Of a DNA stretch of 10,087 nucleotides, positions 1 to 6,003 are shown in pieces. Source of the DNA: an uncultured Eubacteriales bacterium (GTDB lineage: Bacteria > Bacillota > Clostridia > Christensenellales > UBA1242). Positions within the stretch are counted from its first letter, which is position 1. Every line of letters starts with the position of its first letter. The position numbers and the translations under genes are program-made. Under the pieces are notes generated by a model. That model was not told the origin of the DNA. It ran no database searches and was given only the letters and a program-made list of their open reading frames with translations. Where the stretch lies: the NCBI GenBank assembly GCA_958420145.1, contig CATZIR010000018.1:1-10087 (forward strand), written 5' to 3'.

Positions 1-337
<337 letters not shown>

Positions 338-478
338 CAAAAAATTGATTTTATCAATTTAGATTTTCGTGAGAACTTTGATGCAAGAAGTTTTCACTAA
401 TATAGATAAGATAACAAATAGTTCTACTTTATGCAGTTGTGAATGTGCTGAGAAGTTCATTCTCAAATATTCAACCAT
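338..478 (+). other. 23S-5S transcribed spacer with two hairpins
   Basis: This AT-rich rRNA spacer has no tRNA gene that I can recognise. Two perfect inverted repeats are visible. The first lies immediately after the 23S end: an 8-bp stem (342-349 with 353-360, AAATTGAT/ATCAATTT) with a 3-nt loop. The second is a 6-bp stem (449-454 with 460-465, TGAGAA/TTCTCA) about 14 nt before the 5S start. Hairpins in this position are plausible precursor-processing elements, but that role is inferred. An apparent reading frame running from here through the 5S gene is not a real gene. Confidence 0.6.
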
Positions 479-595
479 TGTTGGTGATTCTAGCGTGGAG
501 GCTCACCTGTTCCCATACCGAACACAGAAGTTAAGCTCCACAGCGGTTACGATACTTATCGGGAAACCGGTCGGAAAAATAACTCATTGCCAACA
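479..595 (+). rRNA. rrf: 5S ribosomal RNA
   Basis: This is a complete 5S rRNA gene of about 117 nt, the small RNA of the large subunit that binds uL5, uL18 and bL25-type proteins. The universal core CCGAACACAGAAGTTAAGCTC is at about 518-538. The ends are set by helix I: GTTGGTGAT at 480-488 pairs with ATTGCCAAC at 586-594 through two G-U wobbles, and 479/595 add a T-A pair. The gene is co-transcribed with the 23S gene 140 nt upstream and is followed within 10 nt by a terminator. The exact mature ends may differ by 1-2 nt. Confidence 0.95.
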
Positions 596-602
596 TTCAA
601 TT

Positions 603-632
603 AAGAACCGAGACATTAGTCTTGGTTTTTTT
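603..632 (+). terminator. Intrinsic terminator of the rRNA operon
   Basis: A 9-bp stem (606-614 AACCGAGAC with 619-627 GTCTTGGTT, one G-U pair) has an ATTA loop. It continues directly into a run of T (626-632), and A603-A604 can extend the stem against that run. It lies 8 nt past the 5S gene on the same strand, so it very probably ends rRNA operon transcription. Confidence 0.88.
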
Positions 633-851
633 GTGTTTATTAACCAAAATCGCAAACAGCCATTCGTTAATGACGCTACGTTTCATCACTTGCACAAACT
701 ATGTAATGCGCAAGTTCAAACTCGTTGGCTCTATATAACTCATTGCCAACATTTCATTAAAATTAGTTTAAGTATGTTTTTTTATAAGGTAACACAAATT
801 AATATCGTCATAAAACTTCATTTAACTAAACATATTTTTTAGAATAAAAAA
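633..851. other. Non-coding stretch after the rRNA operon
   Basis: Together with its flanks this is a gene-free stretch of about 280 nt between the 5S gene and the minus-strand PRC-barrel gene. I see no supported gene in it; short reading frames on either strand lack ribosome binding sites. It holds two inverted repeats: 688-693 with 710-715 (ACTTGC/GCAAGT), and 724-729 with 745-750 (GTTGGC/GCCAAC). It also holds an exact copy of the 3' end of the 5S gene at 735-753. The rightmost ~80 nt (754-840) are AT-rich and featureless. Confidence 0.55.
735..753 (+). repeat. Second copy of the 5S rRNA 3' end (19-nt exact direct repeat)
   Basis: ATAACTCATTGCCAACATT here is identical to 579-597, the last 17 nt of the 5S gene plus two flanking bases, shifted by 156 nt. 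The similarity stops upstream: the bases before it do not resemble the 5S body. It is weak downstream, CATTAA against AATTAA-type sequence. A GTTGGC at 724-729 can pair with its GCCAAC, so it sits in a possible hairpin (724-750). It looks like a 5S fragment left by recombination or duplication, or one copy of a 5S-end-derived repeat. The origin is inferred. Confidence 0.7.
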
Positions 852-873
852 CCACTATAATTAGTGGCTTTTC
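846..873 (-). terminator. Terminator of the PRC-barrel gene (possibly bidirectional)
   Basis: A 6-bp perfect stem (852-857 CCACTA with 862-867 TAGTGG) has a TAAT loop. It lies directly beyond the stop codon of the minus-strand gene that ends at 875. On the minus strand it is followed by TTTTTTATT, a good U-tract. On the plus strand it is followed by the shorter CTTTTCTTT, so it could also stop leftover transcription from the left. Confidence 0.8.
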
Positions 874-874
874 T

Positions 875-1726
875 TTACTTAGAATATAGAGCGAGTTCTT
901 TTAGTTTGGAATGAGATTTTGCTGTTACGATTGTCTTTTCGGTAACACGAGTATTTTTCTTTATGATTAGTTCGTGATTAAATGAATAGATGTTTCTCTC
1001 AACTTTTCTTCCAACTAAAAAGTTGTCTTTTGTTACTTTTTTTGTTGGCAAGCAGTCAGCATTCAAAACTACTTTCTTTTTTGGTTTGATTGGCTTTACT
1101 TCTTGGGTTTCGGCTAAGTTTTCGCTGATTGCTTCTTGTGGCTGTGGGTCTTGTTCAGGTGAGTTTGTTTCGGTAGTGCTTTCTGTTGTTGTTATCGTTT
1201 CAGCAGTTGTTGGCATTATCTGGACTTTGATTTCTTTGTTTTGTTTGTTGTTGATTATGTTTTTCTTTTTGAAGTTTGATAGTTTGACCAAGTTTTCTTC
1301 GTCTTGAATAAACATTGCATCTCTGCCACTTGTCACAACTTTTGATATATCAATGCTTTCGCCACTACTTAGGTCAACTTGCACAACATTATTTTTTTCG
1401 TCAATTTCTACATCACTTACAATCCCCAAAAATTTGCCTAGCGTGGTGTAGGCGTGATTGTTTATTGGATTGCTTGTTTCGTCCAAGATAGAATATCTAA
1501 GTTCTAGGCACGCATTGTTTTTTATGATGATAGCGTTTTCGCCATAACTATATATGTCGTTAACATTTATTACTCTTTCTTCTTGAAACTCATTATCATT
1601 AAATAGGACAATGAACTTTAATTTTCTAAGGTTTTTGTCAAACACCACATTACTCACGATACCTTCTGTAACGCTTTCGTATAAACTTATAACAGGCTTG
1701 CCCAAATATTCAGTTATTTTTCTCAT
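875..1726 (-). CDS. Two-barrel PRC-barrel domain protein, cytosolic
   Basis: A 283-residue protein with no signal peptide or membrane segment. Residues ~8-70 (LGKPVISLYE...GIVSNVVFD...INVNDIYSYGENAIII) and ~96-150 (LGKFLGIVSDVEID...DISKVVTSGRDAMFI) each read as a PRC-barrel, a small beta-barrel found in the ribosome-maturation factor RimM and in photosynthetic reaction-centre H subunits. A Thr/Glu/Pro/Gln-rich linker (~172-212) follows. The last ~50 residues are basic (FLVGRKVERNIYSFNHELIIKKNTRVTEKTIVTAKSHSKLKEL, in pieces) and form a conserved-looking C-terminal module of unknown role. The start is the first ATG, which has GGAGG 4 nt upstream (complement of 1731-1735). An upstream TTG start at 1792 would overlap the promoter and has no such site. 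The gene diverges from the SPFH gene. The family call is fairly sure; the function is unknown. Confidence 0.8.
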   Translation of the reverse strand: MRKITEYLGKPVISLYESVTEGIVSNVVFDKNLRKLKFIVLFNDNEFQEERVINVNDIYSYGENAIIIKNNACLELRYSILDETSNPINNHAYTTLGKFLGIVSDVEIDEKNNVVQVDLSSGESIDISKVVTSGRDAMFIQDEENLVKLSNFKKKNIINNKQNKEIKVQIMPTTAETITTTESTTETNSPEQDPQPQEAISENLAETQEVKPIKPKKKVVLNADCLPTKKVTKDNFLVGRKVERNIYSFNHELIIKKNTRVTEKTIVTAKSHSKLKELALYSK

Positions 1727-1750
1727 AAATCCTCCAAAGGTTGTTAGTAA

Positions 1751-1782
1751 ATTATATGTGGACAAACTGTAAAATAGGACAA
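1751..1782 (-). promoter_or_regulatory. Candidate promoter of the PRC-barrel gene
   Basis: On the minus strand a perfect TATAAT (-10) occupies 1751-1756, about 25 nt before the ATG. This would give a leader of roughly 18 nt that holds the GGAGG site. No good -35 lies at the normal distance. TTGTCC occurs twice, at 1760-1765 and 1777-1782, and the upstream copy is 20 bp from the -10, which is too far for a standard promoter. The two TTGTCC copies (17-bp period) could instead be a regulator site; that is speculation. Confidence 0.5.
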
Positions 1783-1835
1783 GATTAATCAATTTAGTTT
1801 TTTAGTTATCAAAAAAATGTTATTGCTTTTTTAAT

Positions 1836-1866
1836 TTGTTGTATTTAGAAAATATTGTGATATACT
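1836..1866 (+). promoter_or_regulatory. Promoter of the SPFH gene (extended -10 type)
   Basis: TGATATACT (1858-1866) is an extended -10, with TATACT at 1861-1866. Upstream, TTGTTG (1836-1841, spacer 19) or TTGTAT (1839-1844, spacer 16) is a weak -35. Initiation would fall near 1873, right at the AGGAG ribosome binding site (1873-1877) and about 11 nt before the ATG. The mRNA leader would therefore be almost absent. This promoter faces away from the PRC-barrel promoter inside a 157-nt divergent intergenic region. Confidence 0.6.
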
Positions 1867-1883
1867 ATACTTAGGAGACATTA

Positions 1884-3152
1884 ATGGGCTTTTTTCAAAA
1901 ACTAAAAAGATTTTTCACTAAGCCAGTCGAAGTGGAAAATAACAAGAAAGACAGAGTGATAATGCACTCAAAGCATAGTGGAAGAATACCACTAGACAAA
2001 AGTCTAGTTGTGCCAGAAGGCTATATTTGTTTGCTAGTTGCAAAAGAAAAAGTTTGTGATAGATTTGTTGCTGGTGAGTATAAACTATCTATCGACAACA
2101 TTCCAGTTTTGTGTAGGACATTAAAACTAAATGTGCCTAACAAAAAAGGCAAGTATAAAAACTCATTTTTTGCTGACATTTATTTTGTCAATCTTGGCTC
2201 GTTTACTTCTAAGTTTGAAAGCGGGCAGGGAGTATATATCAAACGAGATAAAAAGTTTTTGGGGCTTACGGCTTTTTTGAAAGGTAATTTTTCCTATAAA
2301 GTTAGCGACCCACAATTATTTGTTGACGCTCTTTTGAAAGTATATGGAGTGATAAAAGGCAACCTAGCACAAAGACAGGTGGAACTTTGGACAGGTGACC
2401 TAGTGGACAAAAAGGTTAAAAAGAATAAACCTTTGGTCGAAGAACTCTACGAAAGAGATTCCAAATGCTTTGATGGGCTAGTGGACTACTTGAATAAAAA
2501 CACTCGTGACATCGGTATTGAATATACGCAGGTAGAAGTCACGGAAACTATTATGCCTAAAAAGGTATACAAAAAAACAAAACTTGAATACGCCGAAAAT
2601 CAAGACTTTGCCGAGCCTTACAATAGCAAGCAAATTGAAAACAATGGCGAGCCTGTTCAAGACAAGAGTCAAAAACTTAGTGAGCAACAACCATACTTTA
2701 TTAATGGTAAGTATAATGGCGAGTATGTAGATGATACTGTTTCTCAACAAGACGAGTCAATGGACACTAACGGCATCGACTACTTTGATGAAAAAGATAA
2801 CCAGCAAAGCAAGTTTGGTTATCAAGAAAGCGACTTTTTGCCAGATACGGCAAAAGAAAGTTTTGACAACAAAGAAAGCACTTTTAATTTTAGTGACGAC
2901 ATTGATAACTCACTAGAAGGCTCATATGATTTTAATGATTCCAATGATATTCCACAGCCACAAGAGAATTTGGAAGAAATGCAAAAAAAGATTGCGTATA
3001 AAAAATGCTCAAATTGTGGTGCAATAAATCCAAAGAATGCTGTAACATGTTTTGAGTGCCATAACGAGTTCAAAAAGATTTGTCAAAAATGTGGCGCAGA
3101 AATAGACAACGGCGACTTTGTTTGCCCTAAGTGTAAGAGCGTTGTTATTTAG
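1884..3152 (+). CDS. SPFH-domain protein with C-terminal double zinc ribbon
   Basis: A 422-residue protein with three parts. The N-terminus (GFFQKLKRFF, residues 2-11) is a short basic, aromatic segment that could touch the membrane. Residues ~40-220 match the bacterial SPFH/YdjI-like group (VPEGYICLLV, then FADIYFVNLGSFTSKF, then GNFSYKVSDPQLF), relatives of stomatin/flotillin that form oligomeric membrane-associated scaffolds. Residues ~225-370 are an acidic, Asp/Asn/Gln/Ser-rich, probably disordered linker. Two zinc ribbons end the protein: C375-C378/C389-C392 and C400-C403/C414-C417, each C-x2-C-x10-C-x2-C. The start is fixed by AGGAG 6 nt upstream. The domain calls are confident. The cellular role is not known; a scaffold recruiting partners through the ribbons is inference. 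The stop is TAG, with no terminator seen before the next gene. Confidence 0.85.
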   Translation: MGFFQKLKRFFTKPVEVENNKKDRVIMHSKHSGRIPLDKSLVVPEGYICLLVAKEKVCDRFVAGEYKLSIDNIPVLCRTLKLNVPNKKGKYKNSFFADIYFVNLGSFTSKFESGQGVYIKRDKKFLGLTAFLKGNFSYKVSDPQLFVDALLKVYGVIKGNLAQRQVELWTGDLVDKKVKKNKPLVEELYERDSKCFDGLVDYLNKNTRDIGIEYTQVEVTETIMPKKVYKKTKLEYAENQDFAEPYNSKQIENNGEPVQDKSQKLSEQQPYFINGKYNGEYVDDTVSQQDESMDTNGIDYFDEKDNQQSKFGYQESDFLPDTAKESFDNKESTFNFSDDIDNSLEGSYDFNDSNDIPQPQENLEEMQKKIAYKKCSNCGAINPKNAVTCFECHNEFKKICQKCGAEIDNGDFVCPKCKSVVI

Positions 3153-3159
3153 ATTACTA

Positions 3160-3188
3160 TTGATTTTCTAAAAGTTTTGTGATAAAAT
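3160..3188 (+). promoter_or_regulatory. Promoter of the DUF1858 gene
   Basis: TTGATT (3160-3165), a 17-bp spacer and TAAAAT (3183-3188) form a good sigma-A-type promoter, with an extended -10 TG at 3180-3181. It starts 7 nt after the SPFH stop codon. Initiation near 3195 would again fall at the AGGAGA site (3195-3200), leaving a leader of about 13 nt. The gene can thus be expressed independently of the SPFH gene, although read-through is also possible. Confidence 0.7.
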
Positions 3189-3207
3189 TATAAAAGGAGA
3201 TAAAACT

Positions 3208-3408
3208 ATGAAAAAGAAAAAAGTTATAACCAAAGATATGACTTTGGCAGAAGTATTAAATTATGTTGACCATGCCGACACCATTTTAATGGGTTTTGGT
3301 ATGCATTGTTTCTGCTGTCCAACAGCGCAACAAGAAACTATCGAAGAAGCAGCGCAAGTTCATGGTATAGACTTAGAACTTTTGCTAAACAAACTCAATG
3401 GAAAATAA
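3208..3408 (+). CDS. DUF1858 domain-containing small protein
   Basis: A 66-residue cytosolic protein that is almost entirely one DUF1858 domain. It has ITKDMTLAEVLN (7-18), GFGMHCFCCP (29-38) and the tail ETIEEAAQVHGIDLELLLNKLN. The family typically has a conserved Cys-x-x-Cys after Gly-Met-x and is found alone or fused to hybrid-cluster and other redox proteins in anaerobes. The biochemical role is not established, though the cysteine pair suggests redox or metal chemistry. Here the pair is C34/C37 with an extra C36, giving C-F-C-C. The ribosome binding site AGGAGA lies 7 nt before the ATG. The gene has its own promoter and a terminator directly after the stop. The family call is confident. 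Confidence 0.9.
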   Translation: MKKKKVITKDMTLAEVLNYVDHADTILMGFGMHCFCCPTAQQETIEEAAQVHGIDLELLLNKLNGK

Positions 3409-3434
3409 AAAGGGAGTCGATTGGCTCTTTTTTG
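3409..3434 (+). terminator. Terminator after the DUF1858 gene
   Basis: Starting 1 nt after the stop codon, AAAGGGAGTC (3409-3418) pairs with GGCTCTTTTT (3423-3432) across a GATT loop. The stem includes three G-U pairs, and the right arm runs into a tract of T up to 3433. This is an intrinsic terminator of normal form. Confidence 0.85.
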
Positions 3435-3457
3435 TTTATATTTTTTCAAAATGGGTA

Positions 3458-3486
3458 TTGACAATTAAACATTTAGATGCTAGAAT
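3458..3486 (+). promoter_or_regulatory. Near-consensus promoter of the 182-residue gene
   Basis: A perfect TTGACA (3458-3463), an optimal 17-bp spacer and TAGAAT (3481-3486) are preceded by an extended -10 TG (TGCTAGAAT). This is the closest match to the sigma-A consensus of the promoters in this window. It lies between the upstream terminator and the orphan gene at 3515, about 29 nt before its ATG. Confidence 0.85.
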
Positions 3487-3514
3487 AAAACCAGAATAAA
3501 AAAAGAGGTATATT

Positions 3515-4063
3515 ATGATCGATATTGAAGGGCTAGTTAATCACCTAAATCAAAATTTTAGAGATAGATTGAAATTGCTTGCTACCATTGAAGAAATTAG
3601 ACAACATCATTTAGTTAGAGACAACGCAGAATTTTATTTGGATAAAAATGGCGACTTAAAAGTAAGAATAAAAGAAGAAAATGATATATCATATGCTGAT
3701 AGATTGCAAATTAGAGGTAGAATTGGAAAAATTCATCCACTATTAGACAATTATAACCAAACATACAAAAGACTAAGAAAAGTTGTAACTGAACTTCCAG
3801 CAGACAAAGCATTGTTTATTTTAAAAGAATGTACAAAAGAAAGTATTAAACTATATGATGAAATCAACAATGTATTAGTTGAAGATATGAAAGAACATAA
3901 TAGATTGCCTGAAGATTTTGAGGGAAGAATTGACCTAAACAGACTAAAAAATACTCCAAGGGCTAGAAAGGTTACTTTGACTGTGTTGCAACAATATATC
4001 GACTACGAAATTAATTTCTATAAACAATTTGAAAAAGAAATAAACGATTCAAAAACAAAATAA
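3515..4063 (+). CDS. Hypothetical protein, charged and helical
   Basis: I do not recognise this 182-residue protein. It is hydrophilic, with many Lys, Arg, Glu and Asp, a single cysteine (C106), no signal peptide and no membrane segment. It probably folds mainly as long helices: ~1-33, ~57-95 and ~97-128, then ~145-178 after a Pro-rich turn around LPEDFEG. A short strand-like section, FYLDKNGDLKVRIKEE (~40-55), interrupts the first part. The start is supported by AGAGG (3504-3508) 6 nt before the ATG. It forms a single-gene unit with a near-consensus promoter and its own terminator, so it is likely well expressed. Codon use resembles that of its neighbours. Position beside the ribosomal operon does not by itself imply a ribosomal role. 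Confidence 0.8.
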   Translation: MIDIEGLVNHLNQNFRDRLKLLATIEEIRQHHLVRDNAEFYLDKNGDLKVRIKEENDISYADRLQIRGRIGKIHPLLDNYNQTYKRLRKVVTELPADKALFILKECTKESIKLYDEINNVLVEDMKEHNRLPEDFEGRIDLNRLKNTPRARKVTLTVLQQYIDYEINFYKQFEKEINDSKTK

Positions 4064-4088
4064 AAGCCTAATTTTTAAGGCTTTTTTT
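4062..4088 (+). terminator. Terminator after the 182-residue gene
   Basis: AAAAGCCT (4062-4069), overlapping the stop codon, pairs perfectly with AGGCTTTT (4078-4085) across an 8-nt AT loop and is followed by T to 4088. It separates the orphan gene from the S10 operon promoter. Confidence 0.88.
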
Positions 4089-4157
4089 GTTGCAAAATTA
4101 GCACTTTTATTGCCAAATATTTGCTAAAAAATATTTTTAAAAATTACCAAAAAAGTA

Positions 4158-4186
4158 TTGACTTTATATGCTTATTGTATTAAAAT
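4158..4186 (+). promoter_or_regulatory. Promoter of the S10 ribosomal protein operon
   Basis: TTGACT (4158-4163), a 17-bp spacer and TAAAAT (4181-4186) form a strong sigma-A-type promoter. The stretch immediately upstream (about 4115-4157) is extremely A/T-rich with A and T runs, like an UP element that contacts the RNA polymerase alpha subunits. Initiation is expected near 4193. No other convincing promoter is seen before rpsJ; a TATAAT at 4362-4367 has no -35 partner. Confidence 0.82.
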
Positions 4187-4192
4187 AGATAT

Positions 4193-4386
4193 CGCTATGG
4201 ACTATGGGTTGAAGTCAAAGGTTACTACATAGGCAGTCATTACGACCTGTGGAGAGAATTTTGGCGGACTAGTTCGACAGCCAGTCGAACGATTAGGCAA
4301 GACGCATTTGTTCCGTTTTTTTTAAGTTCGTAGTCATGAAACACACGGGGCAGTGTTAATATATAATCTTGTTTAACAAAAATAAT
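4193..4386 (+). promoter_or_regulatory. Structured leader of the S10 operon with attenuator-like element
   Basis: About 200 nt of untranslated RNA precede rpsJ. Hairpins that can be read by eye: a weak AG-GTC/GAC-CT stem around 4231-4248; a perfect 7-bp stem GTTCGAC (4272-4278)/GTCGAAC (4284-4290) with loop AGCCA; and AACAC (4340-4344)/GTGTT (4353-4357). CGGA (4265-4268) can pair with TCCG (4312-4315), directly before eight T (4316-4323), enclosing the 7-bp hairpin as a terminator would. CGAAC (4286-4290) could instead pair with GTTCG (4326-4330) beyond the T run, giving a possible alternative fold. In many bacteria the S10 operon is autoregulated through its leader by uL4, encoded here by rplD. 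That role is inferred; no known leader family was identified. Confidence 0.55.
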
Positions 4387-4395
4387 GGAGGAAAA

Positions 4396-4704
4396 ATGGC
4401 AACACAAAAAATTAGAATTAAACTCAAAGCGTTTGATCATTCTCTAATTGATCAAGCCTCAGCACGTATAATTCATACTGCTGAAAAGTTGGGTTGCAAA
4501 ATCAGTGGCCCAATACCACTTCCAACAGACAAGGAAGTAGTAACAGTAATTCGTTCACCACACAAACACAAAGACAGTCGTGAACAATTCGAAATTAGAA
4601 CACACAAAAGGATTATTGATGTTATTAGCCCATCTGCAAAAGCAGTTGACGGTCTAATGAAACTTGACCTACCAGCAGGCGTAGACATCAATATCAAACT
4701 ATAA
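4396..4704 (+). CDS. rpsJ: 30S ribosomal protein S10 (uS10)
   Basis: A 102-residue small-subunit protein of the 30S head, also a partner of NusB in transcription antitermination. Family signatures are clear: [16 protein letters not shown] at the N-terminus, [29 protein letters not shown] in the middle (the extended hairpin loop reaching into the head), and [35 protein letters not shown] end. The ATG at 4396 is chosen because TGGAGG (4386-4391) lies 4 nt before it. A TTG start at 4369 would add nine residues foreign to the family. It is the first gene of the operon, downstream of the structured leader. Length is normal. Confidence 0.97.
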   Translation: MATQKIRIKLKAFDHSLIDQASARIIHTAEKLGCKISGPIPLPTDKEVVTVIRSPHKHKDSREQFEIRTHKRIIDVISPSAKAVDGLMKLDLPAGVDINIKL

Positions 4705-4718
4705 GGTGGTGACGCAAG

Positions 4719-5354
4719 ATGAAAAAACAATATTTAGGAAAGAAACTTGGAATGACACAAATCTTCGCAGATAATGGTCTAGTTATTCCAGTTACTGTTG
4801 TAGAAGCAGGTCCACTTTCAGTTATTCAAAAAAAGACAACTGATAAAGACGGATACGATGCACTTAAAGTTGCATTTATGGAAACAAGAGAAAACTTGCT
4901 AAACAAAGCAGAACTTGGTGAATTCAAAAAAGCCAATGTTACACCAAAGAAACATGTTGCAGAAATCAAAATCGACGACATGGACAAGTATGAAGTTGGA
5001 CAAGAAATCAAATGTGATATGTTCAGCGTAGGTGATATGGTTGATGTTTCTGGTAAAACAAGAGGTCGTGGATTTACAGGTGTTATTCAAAGATGGAATC
5101 ATGGCCGTCACAGAATGACTCACGGTGTATCACTTGTTCATAGAGCAGTTGGTTCAACAGGTGCTAACTCACATGTATCTAGAGTTTTCAAGGGTAGAAA
5201 GATGCCTGGACAATATGGTAACGAAAATGTTACAATCCAAAATCTTCAAATCGTAAAGGTTGATGCAGACCGTAATGTATTATTGATTAAAGGTGCTATT
5301 CCTGGCGCAACTGGCGCAATAGTTACTATCAAAAGTGCAGTCAAAGCAAAATAG
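4719..5354 (+). CDS. rplC: 50S ribosomal protein L3 (uL3)
   Basis: A 211-residue early-assembly protein that binds the 3' half of 23S rRNA and sends a long loop toward the peptidyl transferase centre. The family start [11 protein letters not shown] (6-16) and the core [16 protein letters not shown] (111-126) are intact. The loop region (127-168, [20 protein letters not shown] through [14 protein letters not shown]) is the clostridial style, with several non-consensus residues. The end reads [29 protein letters not shown]. The start follows a AAGGTGGTG site (4703-4711) that begins within the rpsJ stop codon; the gap to rpsJ is 14 nt. The stop is TAG. Confidence 0.97.
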   Translation: MKKQYLGKKLGMTQIFADNGLVIPVTVVEAGPLSVIQKKTTDKDGYDALKVAFMETRENLLNKAELGEFKKANVTPKKHVAEIKIDDMDKYEVGQEIKCDMFSVGDMVDVSGKTRGRGFTGVIQRWNHGRHRMTHGVSLVHRAVGSTGANSHVSRVFKGRKMPGQYGNENVTIQNLQIVKVDADRNVLLIKGAIPGATGAIVTIKSAVKAK

Positions 5355-5374
5355 GATAAAAGGAGTTAAAAATC

Positions 5375-6001
5375 ATGCCAAAAGTTAAAGTTTATAATTT
5401 GAACGCAGAAGCAGTTGGAACAATGACTTTAAAAGAAAGTGTATTTGGTGCAGAATACAACGAATCACTTATTCACGAAGTTGTTGTTGCTTATCTTGCT
5501 AATCAAAGACAAGGCAACAAAAGCACCTTAACTCGTAGTGAAGTTAGAGGTCATGCTAAAAAGCCTTGGGCACAAAAACACACAGGTCGTGCTCGTCACG
5601 GCGACACAAAAGGTCCACAATTCACAGGTGGTGGTGTAGTATTTGCACCAAAGCCAAGGGACTTTTCTAAAAAGGTTAATAAATCAGCAAAACGCTCAGC
5701 ATTTATTAGCGCAATCAGCACAAAACTTGCTAACAAGGAATTTACAGCAGTTGATAGTTTCGCTTTAGCAGATGCTAAAACAAAACTTGCTCAAAATGTT
5801 TTGGATAGTTTCAAACTAAACGGAAGAACACTATTCATTACATCTAACGCAGATGAAAATCTTCTAAGAGCAACTGCAAACATTCCTTCTCTAGAAGTTG
5901 TTGATGCTAAACTTGTTAACACATATCAACTAGTTGCTAGCAAAAATGTTTTAGCAAGCAAAGAAGCGATTAAACAAATCGAGGAGGCTTACGCAGAATA
6001 A
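5375..6001 (+). CDS. rplD: 50S ribosomal protein L4 (uL4)
   Basis: A 208-residue large-subunit protein that lines the exit tunnel and, in several bacteria, represses its own operon by binding the S10 leader. The N-terminal globular part (1-42) is followed by the tunnel loop (~43-98) with [23 protein letters not shown], then [15 protein letters not shown] and [14 protein letters not shown]. The C-terminal Rossmann-like half (~105-208) contains [12 protein letters not shown]. The loop carries the expected conserved GTGRAR-type core as H-TGRAR. AAAGGAG lies upstream of the ATG. Its stop TAA overlaps the rplW ATG by one base. If the leader at 4193-4386 is regulatory, this protein is the first candidate regulator. 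Confidence 0.97.
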   Translation: MPKVKVYNLNAEAVGTMTLKESVFGAEYNESLIHEVVVAYLANQRQGNKSTLTRSEVRGHAKKPWAQKHTGRARHGDTKGPQFTGGGVVFAPKPRDFSKKVNKSAKRSAFISAISTKLANKEFTAVDSFALADAKTKLAQNVLDSFKLNGRTLFITSNADENLLRATANIPSLEVVDAKLVNTYQLVASKNVLASKEAIKQIEEAYAE

Positions 6002-6003
6002 TG
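5981..6003 (+). promoter_or_regulatory. Ribosome binding site and TAATG junction of rplD/rplW
   Basis: GAGGAGG (5981-5987) lies inside the end of rplD but 13 nt before the rplW ATG (6001), longer than the usual 5-9 nt. The stop of rplD and the start of rplW share a base (TAATG). This suggests that ribosomes finishing rplD re-initiate on rplW. The coupling is inferred from layout. Confidence 0.6.

Noticed and set aside
597..685. A short minus-strand frame (about 29 codons) starting MKRSVINEWL
   Set aside because: It has no ribosome binding site or promoter, and it crosses the rRNA terminator hairpin. It is too short to support.
369..842. A 157-codon open frame on the plus strand after the 23S gene
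   Set aside because: It runs straight through the 5S rRNA gene and the rRNA terminator, and its product resembles no protein family. It is a chance frame in non-coding RNA.
1727..1792. A longer PRC-barrel protein starting at a TTG at 1792
   Set aside because: The extra 22 residues precede the domain, overlap the likely -10 element, and lack a ribosome binding site. The ATG at 1726 has GGAGG in place.
4098..4127. CIRCE-like inverted repeat (TTAGCACTT ... TGCTAA), the HrcA heat-shock operator
   Set aside because: The left half matches 8 of 9 bases, but the right half matches only 6 of 9 and the spacer is 12 instead of the near-invariant 9. It also lies upstream of the -35 of a ribosomal protein operon, so it is probably coincidence in AT-rich DNA.
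4197..4232. An 11-codon upstream frame (ATG ... TAG) at the start of the S10 leader
   Set aside because: It starts about 4 nt from the predicted transcription start with no ribosome binding site and shows no regulatory codon run.
4193..4330. T-box riboswitch or other known riboswitch in the S10 leader
   Set aside because: No T-box antiterminator sequence (GGTGGNACCGCG-like) or other riboswitch core could be recognised. The leader is better treated as an unassigned candidate ribosomal protein leader.
4240..4440. A 66-codon minus-strand frame across the S10 leader and rpsJ start
   Set aside because: It overlaps a certain gene and its leader on the opposite strand and has no family resemblance or start signal.
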